Shown here piece after piece: positions 43,232-53,046 of a stretch of DNA of 64,000 bases; position 1 is the stretch's first letter, and each line of letters opens with the position of its first letter. The stretch lies in the NCBI GenBank assembly GCA_017414505.1, contig JAFQLQ010000032.1, forward strand, positions 46,378-110,377, written 5' to 3'. The notes below the pieces were generated by a model. It had not been told where the DNA came from, ran no database searches, and worked only from the letters and a program-made list of their open reading frames with translations. The translations under genes were made by a program, and so were the position numbers. Source of the DNA: Clostridia bacterium (GTDB lineage Bacteria > Bacillota > Clostridia > UMGS1840 > HGM11507).

Positions 43232-45774
43232 TGAAAAAAATTATCTGTTTAATTGTTTCTGTAATGATGCTTGCGGCTATGCTTATGCCGGTTAATGCTC
43301 AGGAAACAACTGTTGACAGTTCAATTTCTTATGAAAGAGTAAAAGGCCTTGGACTTCTTGGCAGTGACATTGCTGATATGTCAAAGCTTGTAACAAGAGG
43401 CGAATTTCTGGAGCTTGTATCGCCGATGTATTTCGTATGGGAGGAAGAACCACCTTCCGAACGTGGTGTAATATTCAGCGATGTACCTGCTGAAAGCAAA
43501 TATTTTCTTCCCATCTGTGTGGCGTATGAAAGAAAGCTTATTTCAAAGGGCGAAAATCCATTGTTTTACCCTGATGAATACATAACTTTTGAACAGGCGT
43601 CAAAAATTATGCTTACTATTCTTGGCTACAGCGAAATTGCCTCCGCTGACGGAGGATATCCTGCTGGATATATAAAATGGGCAGGTCTTAAAGGAATAAG
43701 TGATGGCGTAAAAACAGAAGCAGGCGGTGCTTTAACATTTGAAAATGCAATTAAAATTATAGATAACACAGCGCATGCAGAATATCTTACTAAGGCAGGC
43801 TGGGGAGAAAATACAGCATACGAAAGCAATCCCAATAAAACTTTTCTTTCAGAGGTTTTAAAAATTTATGAAGAAAGAACTACTATAACTGCTAACCCGT
43901 ACACATCGCTTTATCAGAAAACCGGATGTAAGCCCGGTACTGTAAAAGCAGGAGAAGCAGTTTATGAAGCGGAATCTTCTATGTATGATTATATCGGTCA
44001 GGCTGTAAGACTATACTTTAAGGAAACCGAAAGCGGAGAAAAGCGAATTTTATATATGTATCCTGATTCCAACACGAAAATATACAGGGTTGAGGGAAAA
44101 GACATAGTACTTTCGGGAAATTCTATAAAATATTATGATGATTCCGATAAAGAGAAAGAAGTAAAGATAAAAGACAGTACAATTTTTATTTACAATAACG
44201 GTATGATGGCAAGAGAAGATATTCCGTCACTTTCACTTGCAGAAGAAATACTGCTGATAAATAATGACGGTGATAATTCCTATGATATAGTAAAAATCAG
44301 CAACTATGAATCAAAACGCATTTCCGGCTTAAGCGCCTCAAATTATACCGTTGCACTTGCAGACGGAACAGTAAAGCTTGATTTAAAACCGGAGGAAAAC
44401 CGCAATATTTCTATAATTGCAGACGGTGAAGAGGTTGATTTTTCATATCTTAAGCTTGATGATGTTTTGTCTGTAATGGAATCTCCATATGATGATTTCA
44501 AAATGTATAAAATTTATGTGTCAAGAAAATCTGTGGATGGCGTTGTTGAAGCAAAATCCGACGACAAGGTTTGGATTGACGGTGAAGTATATACTCTTTC
44601 AGAGACGATGCAGAACGAGATTGTTGTTGAAAGCACCGGAACCTTCTACATAGATTATTTCGGAAAAATAGCGGATACCGAAAATTCCCGTGAAATGGTT
44701 TATGGTTATTTTTACAAGGTAAAAAAAGGAACTTTCGGAAATGTTACTGCTAAAATTTTCTCCGAAAGATCACGTTGGGTAGAGGTGGAAATGGCTGAAA
44801 AAGTCAATTTTAACGGAACTTCTTCCACCCCCGAACAGATTCTTTCAAGCACATTGCTTTTTGAAACTGCCGGAAATCCGGATTCTGCCAAGCCTCAGCT
44901 TGTAACCTACAGAGTAAATGATGAAAATAAAATTAACGAGCTTAATACTGCTGTTGATTTTACAAATAAAAAATGGTCGGACGAAGAAAAACAGGCTATC
45001 AATGACGGTACTTTCAGACTTTCAAGAAAGTTTACGTCAAACCTTACTTACCGTTCTACGGAAAACACTCTTGGATGTGAGGTTTATTTAACGGGAAATA
45101 CCTTTATATTTTCTCTTGCCGGAGATTATGGCGAACCGATAAATGATGATGACATCAGCGTTGTGAATAGTTCGGTGCTTGTAACAAACCGTAATTACAG
45201 CAATATTTACTGTTTTGATATGAACGGTGTTTGTGAAGCAAAGGTTCTTTTTATATGCGGTTCGCAAAAGCTTTACAACAATTCGGAAGTGTTTGTTGTA
45301 AAAGGGCCCATAAGAATGCTTGGTCCTGACGGAACAGCGCACGACGGTGTTGCCGGATACAGTCAGGGAGCACTCGTAAATCTTATGATTGCTGACGGTC
45401 AGAACGTTTCCCTTGAAAGCGGAGATGTTATTCAGTTTACAATTTCAAATCAGGGATTTGCTGAAAATATTCAGAAATTTTATTCTTGCACAGATACCGT
45501 TTATCAGAACAAGCTTACCAACGGAAAATATTCGCACGCAAGCTTTGTAAACGGAAAGGTTCAGGAAATTAATCCTGAAACAAGCCGATTCCTTATAGAG
45601 TACGAGGATGATGCGGTTGCATACACCTTTGCGTCCACTACATCTGTTTATATTTACGAAAATAACAGAACTGTGTCACTTAAAAAAGGCTCCACTGCCG
45701 ATATAATAACCGGAGACAATGTTTTTGTAAGAACAAATTACGGTCTGGCAAGAGAGATAATAATTTTCAGATAA
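43231..45774 (+). CDS. S-layer-like protein with N-terminal SLH domains
   Basis: 847 residues with signal peptide (ending MPVNAQ) and diverged SLH domains at about 30-185 (VTRGEFLELV, FSDVPAESKYF, ITFEQASKIMLTILGY). The long C-terminal body has no named family but resembles that of the major S-layer protein at 60691: both have a DVLSVMES/DILNVFES segment followed by a GTFYIDYFGKI/GTFYVDAYGVI strand. GGAGGTGA precedes the ATG, which overlaps the stop of the previous gene (TAATG). It is probably a specialised S-layer subunit made with the glycan locus. Confidence 0.82.
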   Translation: MKKIICLIVSVMMLAAMLMPVNAQETTVDSSISYERVKGLGLLGSDIADMSKLVTRGEFLELVSPMYFVWEEEPPSERGVIFSDVPAESKYFLPICVAYERKLISKGENPLFYPDEYITFEQASKIMLTILGYSEIASADGGYPAGYIKWAGLKGISDGVKTEAGGALTFENAIKIIDNTAHAEYLTKAGWGENTAYESNPNKTFLSEVLKIYEERTTITANPYTSLYQKTGCKPGTVKAGEAVYEAESSMYDYIGQAVRLYFKETESGEKRILYMYPDSNTKIYRVEGKDIVLSGNSIKYYDDSDKEKEVKIKDSTIFIYNNGMMAREDIPSLSLAEEILLINNDGDNSYDIVKISNYESKRISGLSASNYTVALADGTVKLDLKPEENRNISIIADGEEVDFSYLKLDDVLSVMESPYDDFKMYKIYVSRKSVDGVVEAKSDDKVWIDGEVYTLSETMQNEIVVESTGTFYIDYFGKIADTENSREMVYGYFYKVKKGTFGNVTAKIFSERSRWVEVEMAEKVNFNGTSSTPEQILSSTLLFETAGNPDSAKPQLVTYRVNDENKINELNTAVDFTNKKWSDEEKQAINDGTFRLSRKFTSNLTYRSTENTLGCEVYLTGNTFIFSLAGDYGEPINDDDISVVNSSVLVTNRNYSNIYCFDMNGVCEAKVLFICGSQKLYNNSEVFVVKGPIRMLGPDGTAHDGVAGYSQGALVNLMIADGQNVSLESGDVIQFTISNQGFAENIQKFYSCTDTVYQNKLTNGKYSHASFVNGKVQEINPETSRFLIEYEDDAVAYTFASTTSVYIYENNRTVSLKKGSTADIITGDNVFVRTNYGLAREIIIFR

Positions 45775-45792
45775 AAAGAGAGGGATAATAAT

Positions 45793-46812
45793 ATGAAAGT
45801 TCTTGTAACTGTACCGGAAGGTATATTCAGAAACAAATTCTTTAATGAAGAAAACAAAAAAATTCTTGAGGATAATTTCGATGTAACATATAATGAGCTT
45901 GGAAGAGATTACACAGAAGAAGAATTAAAAGAAGTAATTAAAGGCTATGAAATTATTATAACAGGGTGGGGAACACCATCGTTTATAGATACCTGTGCGC
46001 TTCAGGAAACCGACGGAATAAAAATGATTGCTCATACTGCCGGAAGTATAGGCGATTTGCTTGATGATAACGCTTATGCAAAGGGAATAACCGTTTTAAG
46101 CGGTAACAGAATGTTTGCGGAATCCGTTGCAGAGGGAACACTGGGATATATGATTTCTTCTTTAAGACATATTCCTGATGAGGTTAATGGAATGAGAAGC
46201 GGTGAAATTCTGTGGAAAAAAAGAGGTTATATGGATACTGCAGGTTTATTTGACAGAGAAGTTGGAATCATCGGATACGGAATGATTTCTCAGTATCTTA
46301 TGGAAATGCTGAAGCTTTTCCGCTGTAAAATTAAAATTTATTCCCAGTTTCCTATGGATGAAGAATTTTTAAAATCCGTAAATGCGGTTCCTGCAAGTCT
46401 GGAGGAAATTTTCTCCACCTGTTCAATTGTTTCGCTGCATTCTGCTCTTAACGAAAAAACAAAGCATATGATAACAAAAGAACATTTTGCTATGATGCAG
46501 GACGGAGCTTTGTTTGTAAATACTGCAAGAGGTGCTGTTGTAAAACAGGATGAAATGATTGAAGAGCTTGCAAAAGGCAGAATCAACGCATTTATTGATG
46601 TATTTACTGTTGAACCCCTTGAAGAGGACAGTCCTCTTCGTAAAATGAAGAATGTATATCTTACTCCTCACAGAGGCGGTCCTACCGTTGACCGCTGGTC
46701 TTATATCGGCAAAGGTGTAATTGAAGACGTTGTACGTTTTGCAAAGGGTGAGCCGTTAAAATATGAAATTTCCCGCGAATATGCGGCAAGAATGACAAAA
46801 AACAGAACATAA
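45793..46812 (+). CDS. D-2-hydroxyacid dehydrogenase family protein
   Basis: 339 residues, cytosolic. The NAD(P)-binding fold shows GIIGYGMISQ (Gly-x-Gly-x-x-Ser, one Gly of the usual motif replaced), VNTARGAVV with the substrate Arg, a Glu in the VEPLEEDSPL segment, and the catalytic His in LTPHRGG. Members reduce 2-keto acids to D-2-hydroxy acids or the reverse. GAGAGGG precedes the ATG. Its place between S-layer genes and a sugar isomerase-like fusion suggests it acts on keto acids derived from unsaturated uronates released by the lyases, but the true substrate cannot be read from sequence. Confidence 0.88.
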   Translation: MKVLVTVPEGIFRNKFFNEENKKILEDNFDVTYNELGRDYTEEELKEVIKGYEIIITGWGTPSFIDTCALQETDGIKMIAHTAGSIGDLLDDNAYAKGITVLSGNRMFAESVAEGTLGYMISSLRHIPDEVNGMRSGEILWKKRGYMDTAGLFDREVGIIGYGMISQYLMEMLKLFRCKIKIYSQFPMDEEFLKSVNAVPASLEEIFSTCSIVSLHSALNEKTKHMITKEHFAMMQDGALFVNTARGAVVKQDEMIEELAKGRINAFIDVFTVEPLEEDSPLRKMKNVYLTPHRGGPTVDRWSYIGKGVIEDVVRFAKGEPLKYEISREYAARMTKNRT

Positions 46813-46825
46813 AGAGGTATTTATT

Positions 46826-48871
46826 ATGAAACGTTCATTCAGCACAGTCTCCTGTCTTGAGCTTACATATAAGGAGCTTATAGAAACAGCAAAGAGAAAT
46901 AATATGGATGGGGTGGAAATCCGTCTTGACAACAATAATAAAATCTGCGGTTACGGAATTGAAAATGCTGCGGAAATATATGATGCTTTCAGCAGTGCCG
47001 GAATAAAAATTACCGATCTTGGCACTAATTTGGGTTTGCTTTTTTACACAGAAGAGGGAATGAAAATAGGCAAGGAATGTATTGATCTTGCTTCGGCAGT
47101 TAAAGCAAACGGAATCAGAGTATTTCTTGGTTCCTTTTCAAGATACTTTTCTACATTCGGAGATTATGATTACGACGGCATTGTAAAATCCGTAAAGGAG
47201 CTTGCCCTGTATGCAAAGCCCAAAAATGTAGAAATTTGGATGGAAACGCATAACGATTTTTCTGCAGGGGAAATTCTTAAAAAGGTAATAGACGACTGTG
47301 GTGAAGAAAATGTTAAGGTAATATGGGATATTATGCATCCTCTTGAAAGAGGGGAAACTCCTTTTGAAACCGTTAAGTATCTTGGAAACCGAATTGGACA
47401 CGTTCATATGAAGGACGGAATTGACAGACATGATTTCAATATGACAAACTACCTCTACACCCGTCTTGGCGAAGGGGAGATAAACGCAGATGAAATTATT
47501 GCCGCACTTAAAAGTATAAATTATGACGGGTATCTTTCTTTGGAGTTTGAAAACGCGTGGCGTCCCGAAATAAGAGAAGCGCACAGCGGTATAGATGAAA
47601 TTCTTGAAAGCTACAACAACTGGCTTGATACTGCTGAAAATAATCTTATTCCGCTTGTAAGCTCGGATAAATGGGATACATTTTTACCCGAGCAAAAGAA
47701 AATTGCAAGATTTTCAAAAGGACTTTATGGCGAAAGTCTTGAAATTGAAGTAAGAAGTGTAAGCTATTCTATGGGAAAATGGATATCCAGAACTCCTGTT
47801 GAAGCAGGAAAAACCTACGATTTTTCGGTTGCCTGCAAAACAGATACTGATATTACAAATGTTTATGCCATTGCAACAATATGGGATAAAGACGGTAATA
47901 TGCTCATTCGTGACCATATAGAAAACTGTAAACAGATTGATGGCAGATATTATTTTTCCGATAAATTTTTAATTCCCGAAAACGGATGCGAATTTGAAAC
48001 CGAGCTTTGGCTTAAAGGTAATAATGCCAAGGTGTATTGGTATCAGCCGCATCTTACTAATGGCGAACCGAAAAAGGAAAGAAAGGTTCGTGTTGCAGTT
48101 GCATATATTGAGCCTGAATATGAAATAGAGCACACTCTTGAATATAATAAACAGACTATAATTGATGCAATTGATAAAAGCGGTGAGCTTAATCCGGATG
48201 TAATTGTTTTAAGCGAGGGTATGTGGGGAAGATGCACCAATGTTCCCATGAAGGATAAGGCCGAACCCGAAAACGGAGAAATGTGCAGCTTAATACGAAA
48301 AAAAGCTGTTGAATATAATTCGTATATAGTGTATAATTTTCATGAGGTGGAAGGCTCGGAGTATTATAACACATCAATTTTAATAGGCAGAAACGGTGAA
48401 ACTGCGGGCAAATTCAGAAAAACCCATCTTACAGCAGGAGAATATGAGCAGGGACTTACCCCCGGATGTGAATATCCTGTTTTTGAAACAGATTTCGGAA
48501 AAGTGGGAATGCTTATTTGTTACGATCACTATTTTTCTCCCACAACCGAAGAGCTTGTTAAAAACGGTGCTGAAATTATATTTGTTTCAACAGCAGGCGA
48601 TTCTGCAGAGAAAAGCATTGCCCGTGCAATGGATGGCGGTGTTTATTTTGCAATTTGCGGACTCAACACCGAAAATACTCATGGTTGGGGACCCGGAAGA
48701 ATTATAGCTCCGGACGGAGAAATTATAGCTCATACCTCCAAAAGCTTACAGCCTGCATTCAGCGAGATTGATCTTAATAAAAAAATCCGCCGTTTCTGGC
48801 TATCGCTTGGTCCTGCACAATCTCATATAAAAGGTGTATATAAATATGAAAAAAACATTCAGGTCCGTTAG
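46826..48871 (+). CDS. Fusion: sugar isomerase-like TIM barrel, jelly roll and nitrilase
   Basis: 681 residues with no signal peptide. About 1-265 is a xylose-isomerase-like/AP-endonuclease-2 TIM barrel with putative metal ligands in EIWMETHND, VIWDIMHPLERGE, GHVHMKDG and YLSLEFENAW. About 270-410 is a beta-rich, jelly-roll-like segment. About 415-681 is a carbon-nitrogen hydrolase with the complete triad Glu464 (VLSEG), Lys532 (FRKTHL) and Cys565 (LICYDHY). The barrel would act on a sugar or keto-sugar and the nitrilase domain on an amide or nitrile; the joint substrate is unknown. AAAGAGG precedes the ATG. It follows the dehydrogenase by 13 bases. I know of no standard function for this three-part arrangement. 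Confidence 0.88.
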   Translation: MKRSFSTVSCLELTYKELIETAKRNNMDGVEIRLDNNNKICGYGIENAAEIYDAFSSAGIKITDLGTNLGLLFYTEEGMKIGKECIDLASAVKANGIRVFLGSFSRYFSTFGDYDYDGIVKSVKELALYAKPKNVEIWMETHNDFSAGEILKKVIDDCGEENVKVIWDIMHPLERGETPFETVKYLGNRIGHVHMKDGIDRHDFNMTNYLYTRLGEGEINADEIIAALKSINYDGYLSLEFENAWRPEIREAHSGIDEILESYNNWLDTAENNLIPLVSSDKWDTFLPEQKKIARFSKGLYGESLEIEVRSVSYSMGKWISRTPVEAGKTYDFSVACKTDTDITNVYAIATIWDKDGNMLIRDHIENCKQIDGRYYFSDKFLIPENGCEFETELWLKGNNAKVYWYQPHLTNGEPKKERKVRVAVAYIEPEYEIEHTLEYNKQTIIDAIDKSGELNPDVIVLSEGMWGRCTNVPMKDKAEPENGEMCSLIRKKAVEYNSYIVYNFHEVEGSEYYNTSILIGRNGETAGKFRKTHLTAGEYEQGLTPGCEYPVFETDFGKVGMLICYDHYFSPTTEELVKNGAEIIFVSTAGDSAEKSIARAMDGGVYFAICGLNTENTHGWGPGRIIAPDGEIIAHTSKSLQPAFSEIDLNKKIRRFWLSLGPAQSHIKGVYKYEKNIQVR

Positions 48872-51086
48872 TCTTGCTTTTAAGAATATAGCAGATTTTT
48901 TCAAAGAGAAAAGTGTATTACGCGGTTGGGCAATGCTGCTCATTCTGCTTACGGTTTCGGTATTTGCTTCTTTTCTTGCTTTTAAATCGGCGACGGAAAA
49001 TATCGTATCGTCTTTCGCAAGCCGATATAACGATTTCTTTCTTGCCAAAATTCAGGAAAATTGTGATGATTGTTTTGATACAATTTATAAAAACGCTTAC
49101 AAAATAAGCAATGATGAAATTGTAACTTATATGCTTGCTCAGAAAAGTGAAAATACTGCCGCAAACCGATTGGCGGTTAATGAGCTTTATAAGCATCTTA
49201 ATGAAAGCTATAATACGCGCGAAAAATTATCGTTTCAGATATCTTTTTGCAATAATGCTGACAATAACGTTATTGCAAAATCGGGAATTAATACTGTACG
49301 CGATGCTTATGAGCCAGTGGTGGGAATGGATTACATAGATGAATTTATAAAAATCCTTGAAAAAAATAAAAAGGGGTATTATGCGGTTGGAAATTTTATT
49401 GTGTATATGGATGATAATGGGACTGCAGGCTATTCAACTGTGATAATGGTTGAAAAAATGAACTTTTTCCTTTATCTTGGTAGCTTACAGTATCTGCCTA
49501 CCGGAACTATTGAGGTGTATAATCCGGAAAACACCCTTATACTCAGTCTTGGCGACCGTATTGAGGAGCCGGTTGTTGCCGGGGATATAAATTCCAACGG
49601 TTTATTTGAGAAAAAATACAAAAATAAAAATTATATTATAAATGAAATTGTTTCTGAAATATCCGGCTGGAGATTTTTGATGTATCTTGAAAAAACCGAG
49701 TATTTAAGCGAACTTACCGATTTTAAAAAGAGCTTTTTGCTGATTTTTGCCCTGCTTATTCTTCTGTTTGCAGGATTTTTGGTTCTGTATATTAAAAATA
49801 CATACAAGCCCTTTAAATATTTTGTCAACTTTTTCGGATTAAGTAATGATAATATTGTAAATAATGAAAATGAGTATGAGAAAATTATTCGTGCTTATAA
49901 AAATCTGAAAAGTGAAAATGCAAAACGTGATATTATGATTTATAATCAGGATAAGCTTTTGTTGGATTCAATTCTGTCTTCGGTTCTTTCTGACGGGGAA
50001 ATTTACCGTAATACTCCGCCGGAGGTTATTGATAAATTCGATTTGTTTTCAAAATACAACCGTTGGTGTGCTGTTGAATTTGTAACCGAACCCAGCGAGT
50101 ACAGTTATGAAGAAACCAGAACAATTATTTCAAATATTTTTGAGGAGCTTCTTGAAAACCAGAATATGACCGGAAGAATGATTTCGGGTAAAGAATATTA
50201 TGCGTGTGCGGTTGGGTTTATGTGCGATGAAAAAGAGGGAATAAACAAGCTTAAAACCGCAATAGAATATATGCAGTCTGTAACCGAAAAATATTTTTCC
50301 ATTATGTTTAAAACCGTAATAGGCGGTGTATATGGGGAAATAGAGCTTCTGAAAAAGTCCTTTCGTGATGCAGAAAAAGCTATGTATTACAAAATATTTT
50401 ACAGCATTGAAGGTATAGTGTATTTTGCAGAGCTTAAGGATATTGAGAGTAAAAAGGATTCGCCGGAGGAAATGGTAAATACTCTGGCAGGGTTTATTAA
50501 GGAAAAGAAAATAAATGAAGCCGCAGAATATGTGTTTATGAATTTTGACGTTGAAAATAATTATAGCAAAACAGGAAATTCGGTTTTCAATGTTGTAAAT
50601 ATGTTTCTGCTTCTTATCAGCAAGGCTCTTGATTCCGTAATGTTAAACAAGGATAAATATTATGAACAGCTTAATATGCTTTCGGATAAAGATTCTTCAT
50701 ACGGAAGAAAAAAAGAAATTATTTTCGGTATTATAACGGATTTAACTCAGGATATTTCCGAAGTTGTAAATCAGGATATAGCACAGTATATTCAGGATAA
50801 CTACAGTAATCCCGAACTTAGTGTTCAGTATATTGCAGATGCCTTTGATGTTCATCCGAACACACTTACAAGCAGGTTCAAAACCGAGCTGGGCGTAGGA
50901 GTTCTGTGGTATATTCATTACACAAGAATTAAAAATTCCAAAGAGCTTTTAAAGGATGATAATCTTACTCTGGAGGAAATTGCATTAAAGGTTGGATACA
51001 GCAATGCAAAAACCTATATAAGAAACTTTAAAAAGTTTGAAAATGTTACGCCCAGAGCGTATATTGAAAGTAAGGAAATATTGTAA
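48846..51086 (+). CDS. Membrane-bound AraC-family regulator (two-helix sensor)
   Basis: About 746 residues. A membrane helix at about 28-50 (LLILLTVSVFASFLAF), an extracellular sensor region of about 240 residues (Cache-like position), a second helix at about 293-315, a cytosolic linker, then a C-terminal AraC DNA-binding domain at about 640-740 (two helix-turn-helix units, IADAFDVHPNTLTSRFK and EEIALKVGYSNAKTYIRNFKKF). Such one-protein sensors commonly activate adjacent carbohydrate genes in Firmicutes. ATG 48846 is used; GTG 48834 is in the same frame. Either start overlaps the end of the fusion gene. It probably senses an extracellular degradation product and controls this locus. Confidence 0.9.
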   Translation: MKKTFRSVSLAFKNIADFFKEKSVLRGWAMLLILLTVSVFASFLAFKSATENIVSSFASRYNDFFLAKIQENCDDCFDTIYKNAYKISNDEIVTYMLAQKSENTAANRLAVNELYKHLNESYNTREKLSFQISFCNNADNNVIAKSGINTVRDAYEPVVGMDYIDEFIKILEKNKKGYYAVGNFIVYMDDNGTAGYSTVIMVEKMNFFLYLGSLQYLPTGTIEVYNPENTLILSLGDRIEEPVVAGDINSNGLFEKKYKNKNYIINEIVSEISGWRFLMYLEKTEYLSELTDFKKSFLLIFALLILLFAGFLVLYIKNTYKPFKYFVNFFGLSNDNIVNNENEYEKIIRAYKNLKSENAKRDIMIYNQDKLLLDSILSSVLSDGEIYRNTPPEVIDKFDLFSKYNRWCAVEFVTEPSEYSYEETRTIISNIFEELLENQNMTGRMISGKEYYACAVGFMCDEKEGINKLKTAIEYMQSVTEKYFSIMFKTVIGGVYGEIELLKKSFRDAEKAMYYKIFYSIEGIVYFAELKDIESKKDSPEEMVNTLAGFIKEKKINEAAEYVFMNFDVENNYSKTGNSVFNVVNMFLLLISKALDSVMLNKDKYYEQLNMLSDKDSSYGRKKEIIFGIITDLTQDISEVVNQDIAQYIQDNYSNPELSVQYIADAFDVHPNTLTSRFKTELGVGVLWYIHYTRIKNSKELLKDDNLTLEEIALKVGYSNAKTYIRNFKKFENVTPRAYIESKEIL

Positions 51087-51092
51087 AAAATA

Positions 51093-51122
51093 AGTCGCTG
51101 AAAAAAACAGCGACTGTTTTTT
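51093..51122. terminator. Bidirectional terminator between araC sensor and GH127 genes
   Basis: AGTCGCTG (51093-51100) and CAGCGACT (51108-51115) form a perfect 8-bp stem with a 7-A loop, flanked by A-rich and T-rich tracts. It serves the + strand gene and, on the other strand, the convergent GH127 gene whose stop codon lies at 51121-51123. Confidence 0.9.
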
Positions 51123-52935
51123 ATTCAAGAATCCATATTATCATATCCGATTCGCCTCTGTTTGCAAAAGCATAATAGGGTATAAAGGTCAACGGTATTT
51201 CTTCATGATTTTCAGTATAATCATAATACAAGCTTTCGCATTCTTTTTCTCTGAATCCTTTTGCTTTAAGTGCGGGAAGAATAAATTCAGACGGTTCTTC
51301 CGTAAAAACTGCAGATTTATCTATTCTTATATTATGAAGATTTTTACCGTTGTCAACACCCTCCAGACAATACACAACCGGGCCTTTTGTTACAGCAACT
51401 CTGCCTGCACAGCTATGAACATTGGAATTTGCTTTAATAAGAGTAACCGGCATAGAAAAGTCAATTTCTATACATTGTTCTTCTTCGTTTTTTATGTAAG
51501 CGTAACCGTCTTTTTCGGTGTATTCTTTATTAATTTTAAAGCTTTTGCACCAGGAGGGGATACGAATTGCAATTTCTTTCTGAGGAAGTGTACAATTAAT
51601 TGTTATCCTGCCGTTTTCAGGATATTCGGTTGTTTGTGAAATTTTTATATTTCCGTCATTGCAGATAGAATCTATAAAATGATGTACGTAAAATACATCG
51701 TCGTTGCAGGTGTACATAAATCCTGCAACTTGGGGGATAAAACGAATCATATTGGGCGGACAGCAGGAACAGTCGAATACTTCACGTCTTGTAGTTACGG
51801 GATGCCAGTTCTGTCTTTCAACACAATGGTCTTCACGGTTTAAATCAATATTTATTTCAAGAGGATTTGTATAGAAAAATTCTTTCCCGTTCATAGAAAT
51901 TCCCGAAAGCACGCCGTTATATAAAGCTCTTTCTAAAACATCTGCATATTTTCTCTCAGGAGAAATTGCCTGCATTCTTGCAGCAAAAAGCACAAGGGCT
52001 ATGGAAGCACAGGTCTCTGCGTAAGCGGTGCGATTGGGCAGATGATAATCCCATGTGAAGTTTTCACCAAGATGTGATGAGCCTACCGCTCCGGTAATGT
52101 ACATTCTTTTATTTATAATATTGTCAAACATTTTTTCACATGTATTCATAAGCTCGTTATCTTTGCGGTAGTGTGCCACATCCGCCATTGCACACATAAG
52201 ATACAGAGCACGAACACAGTGACCGTTTGCTGTTGTGCGCTCTCTTAATGGCATTTCATCCTGATTGTAAAGAATGGAGAATTTCTCCTTGTCTATTGTT
52301 TTATCTTTTTCGTTGCATCCGTGCTGATTTATGAAATATTCTGCCAGATCAAGATATTTTTTGTTATCCGTTACCTCATAAAGTCTTACAAGAGCAAGCT
52401 CAAGTTCTGGGTGGCCCGGAGTAACAAAATCGGCACTGTTTTCAATTCTGAAAACTTTATCTATATAATCTGCAAAGCGGCACGCCGCATCTATAAAATT
52501 CTTTTCTCCCGTTGTAGTGTAATGAGCAACTGCGCTCTCAATCAGGTGACCTGCACAGTAAAGCTCGTGCTGGGAACGGTGCTGAAATCTTTCATTTGGG
52601 CGTACAGTCTGAAAATGGCTGTTAAAATAACCGTTCTCATCGGAATTTTTAATTATATCTTCTATGGCTTCATCGGCAATTTTTTTAATATCGGCAATAT
52701 CGTCCTTTGCCAGCATATAAAAAACGCCTTCCATCCATTTAACAACATCGGAATCCCAGTAAATATGAGGTTCATAGTCTCTTTTTTTGCTTACATCACA
52801 TTTCAATGCGTCAAAACGGTAAGTCTCTTTGAATCTGTTATATACAGCATATACTGTTGTGTTTTTTACAAGATTTTGTTTTTGGTGCCAAAATCCGTTG
52901 TTAATTTCAATGTTTTTAAAATCAATTTTCTTCAT
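51121..52935 (-). CDS. GH127-family glycosidase (beta-L-arabinofuranosidase type)
   Basis: 604 residues without signal peptide, so cytosolic. GH127 (formerly DUF1680) enzymes include Bifidobacterium HypBA1, a Zn- and Cys-dependent beta-L-arabinofuranosidase. Here the conserved Cys motif is FDCSCCPPN with Cys389, Cys391 and Cys392; the Cys-Cys pair matches the Zn ligand and nucleophile of HypBA1, and AYAETC supplies the E-x-C ligands. QHRSQHELYCAGHLIESA also fits the family. AAGGAGG on the minus strand precedes the ATG. It is the only - strand gene in the window and is divergent from an AraC regulator. Arabinose specificity is the family precedent, not proven here. Confidence 0.92.
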   Translation of the reverse strand: MKKIDFKNIEINNGFWHQKQNLVKNTTVYAVYNRFKETYRFDALKCDVSKKRDYEPHIYWDSDVVKWMEGVFYMLAKDDIADIKKIADEAIEDIIKNSDENGYFNSHFQTVRPNERFQHRSQHELYCAGHLIESAVAHYTTTGEKNFIDAACRFADYIDKVFRIENSADFVTPGHPELELALVRLYEVTDNKKYLDLAEYFINQHGCNEKDKTIDKEKFSILYNQDEMPLRERTTANGHCVRALYLMCAMADVAHYRKDNELMNTCEKMFDNIINKRMYITGAVGSSHLGENFTWDYHLPNRTAYAETCASIALVLFAARMQAISPERKYADVLERALYNGVLSGISMNGKEFFYTNPLEINIDLNREDHCVERQNWHPVTTRREVFDCSCCPPNMIRFIPQVAGFMYTCNDDVFYVHHFIDSICNDGNIKISQTTEYPENGRITINCTLPQKEIAIRIPSWCKSFKINKEYTEKDGYAYIKNEEEQCIEIDFSMPVTLIKANSNVHSCAGRVAVTKGPVVYCLEGVDNGKNLHNIRIDKSAVFTEEPSEFILPALKAKGFREKECESLYYDYTENHEEIPLTFIPYYAFANRGESDMIIWILE

Positions 52936-52962
52936 CGTAAAAATCCTCCTTAAATTGCAAGG

Positions 52963-52997
52963 TTGACATTTTATGTTAGTTTTATTATAATAAAACT
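52963..52997. promoter_or_regulatory. AraC promoter with a 20-bp palindrome over the -10
   Basis: On the + strand TTGACA (52963-52968), a 17-bp spacer and TATAAT (52986-52991) form a consensus promoter for the AraC gene. The -10 lies at the centre of a perfect 20-bp palindrome at 52978-52997 (arm AGTTTTATTA). The palindrome is AT-only apart from two bases, so it may be chance, or an operator serving both divergent genes. Confidence 0.75.
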
Positions 52998-53046
52998 ATA
53001 AACATTTTTCAATGAAAAATACTGTAATAAGGTGAGAAAATCAGAT

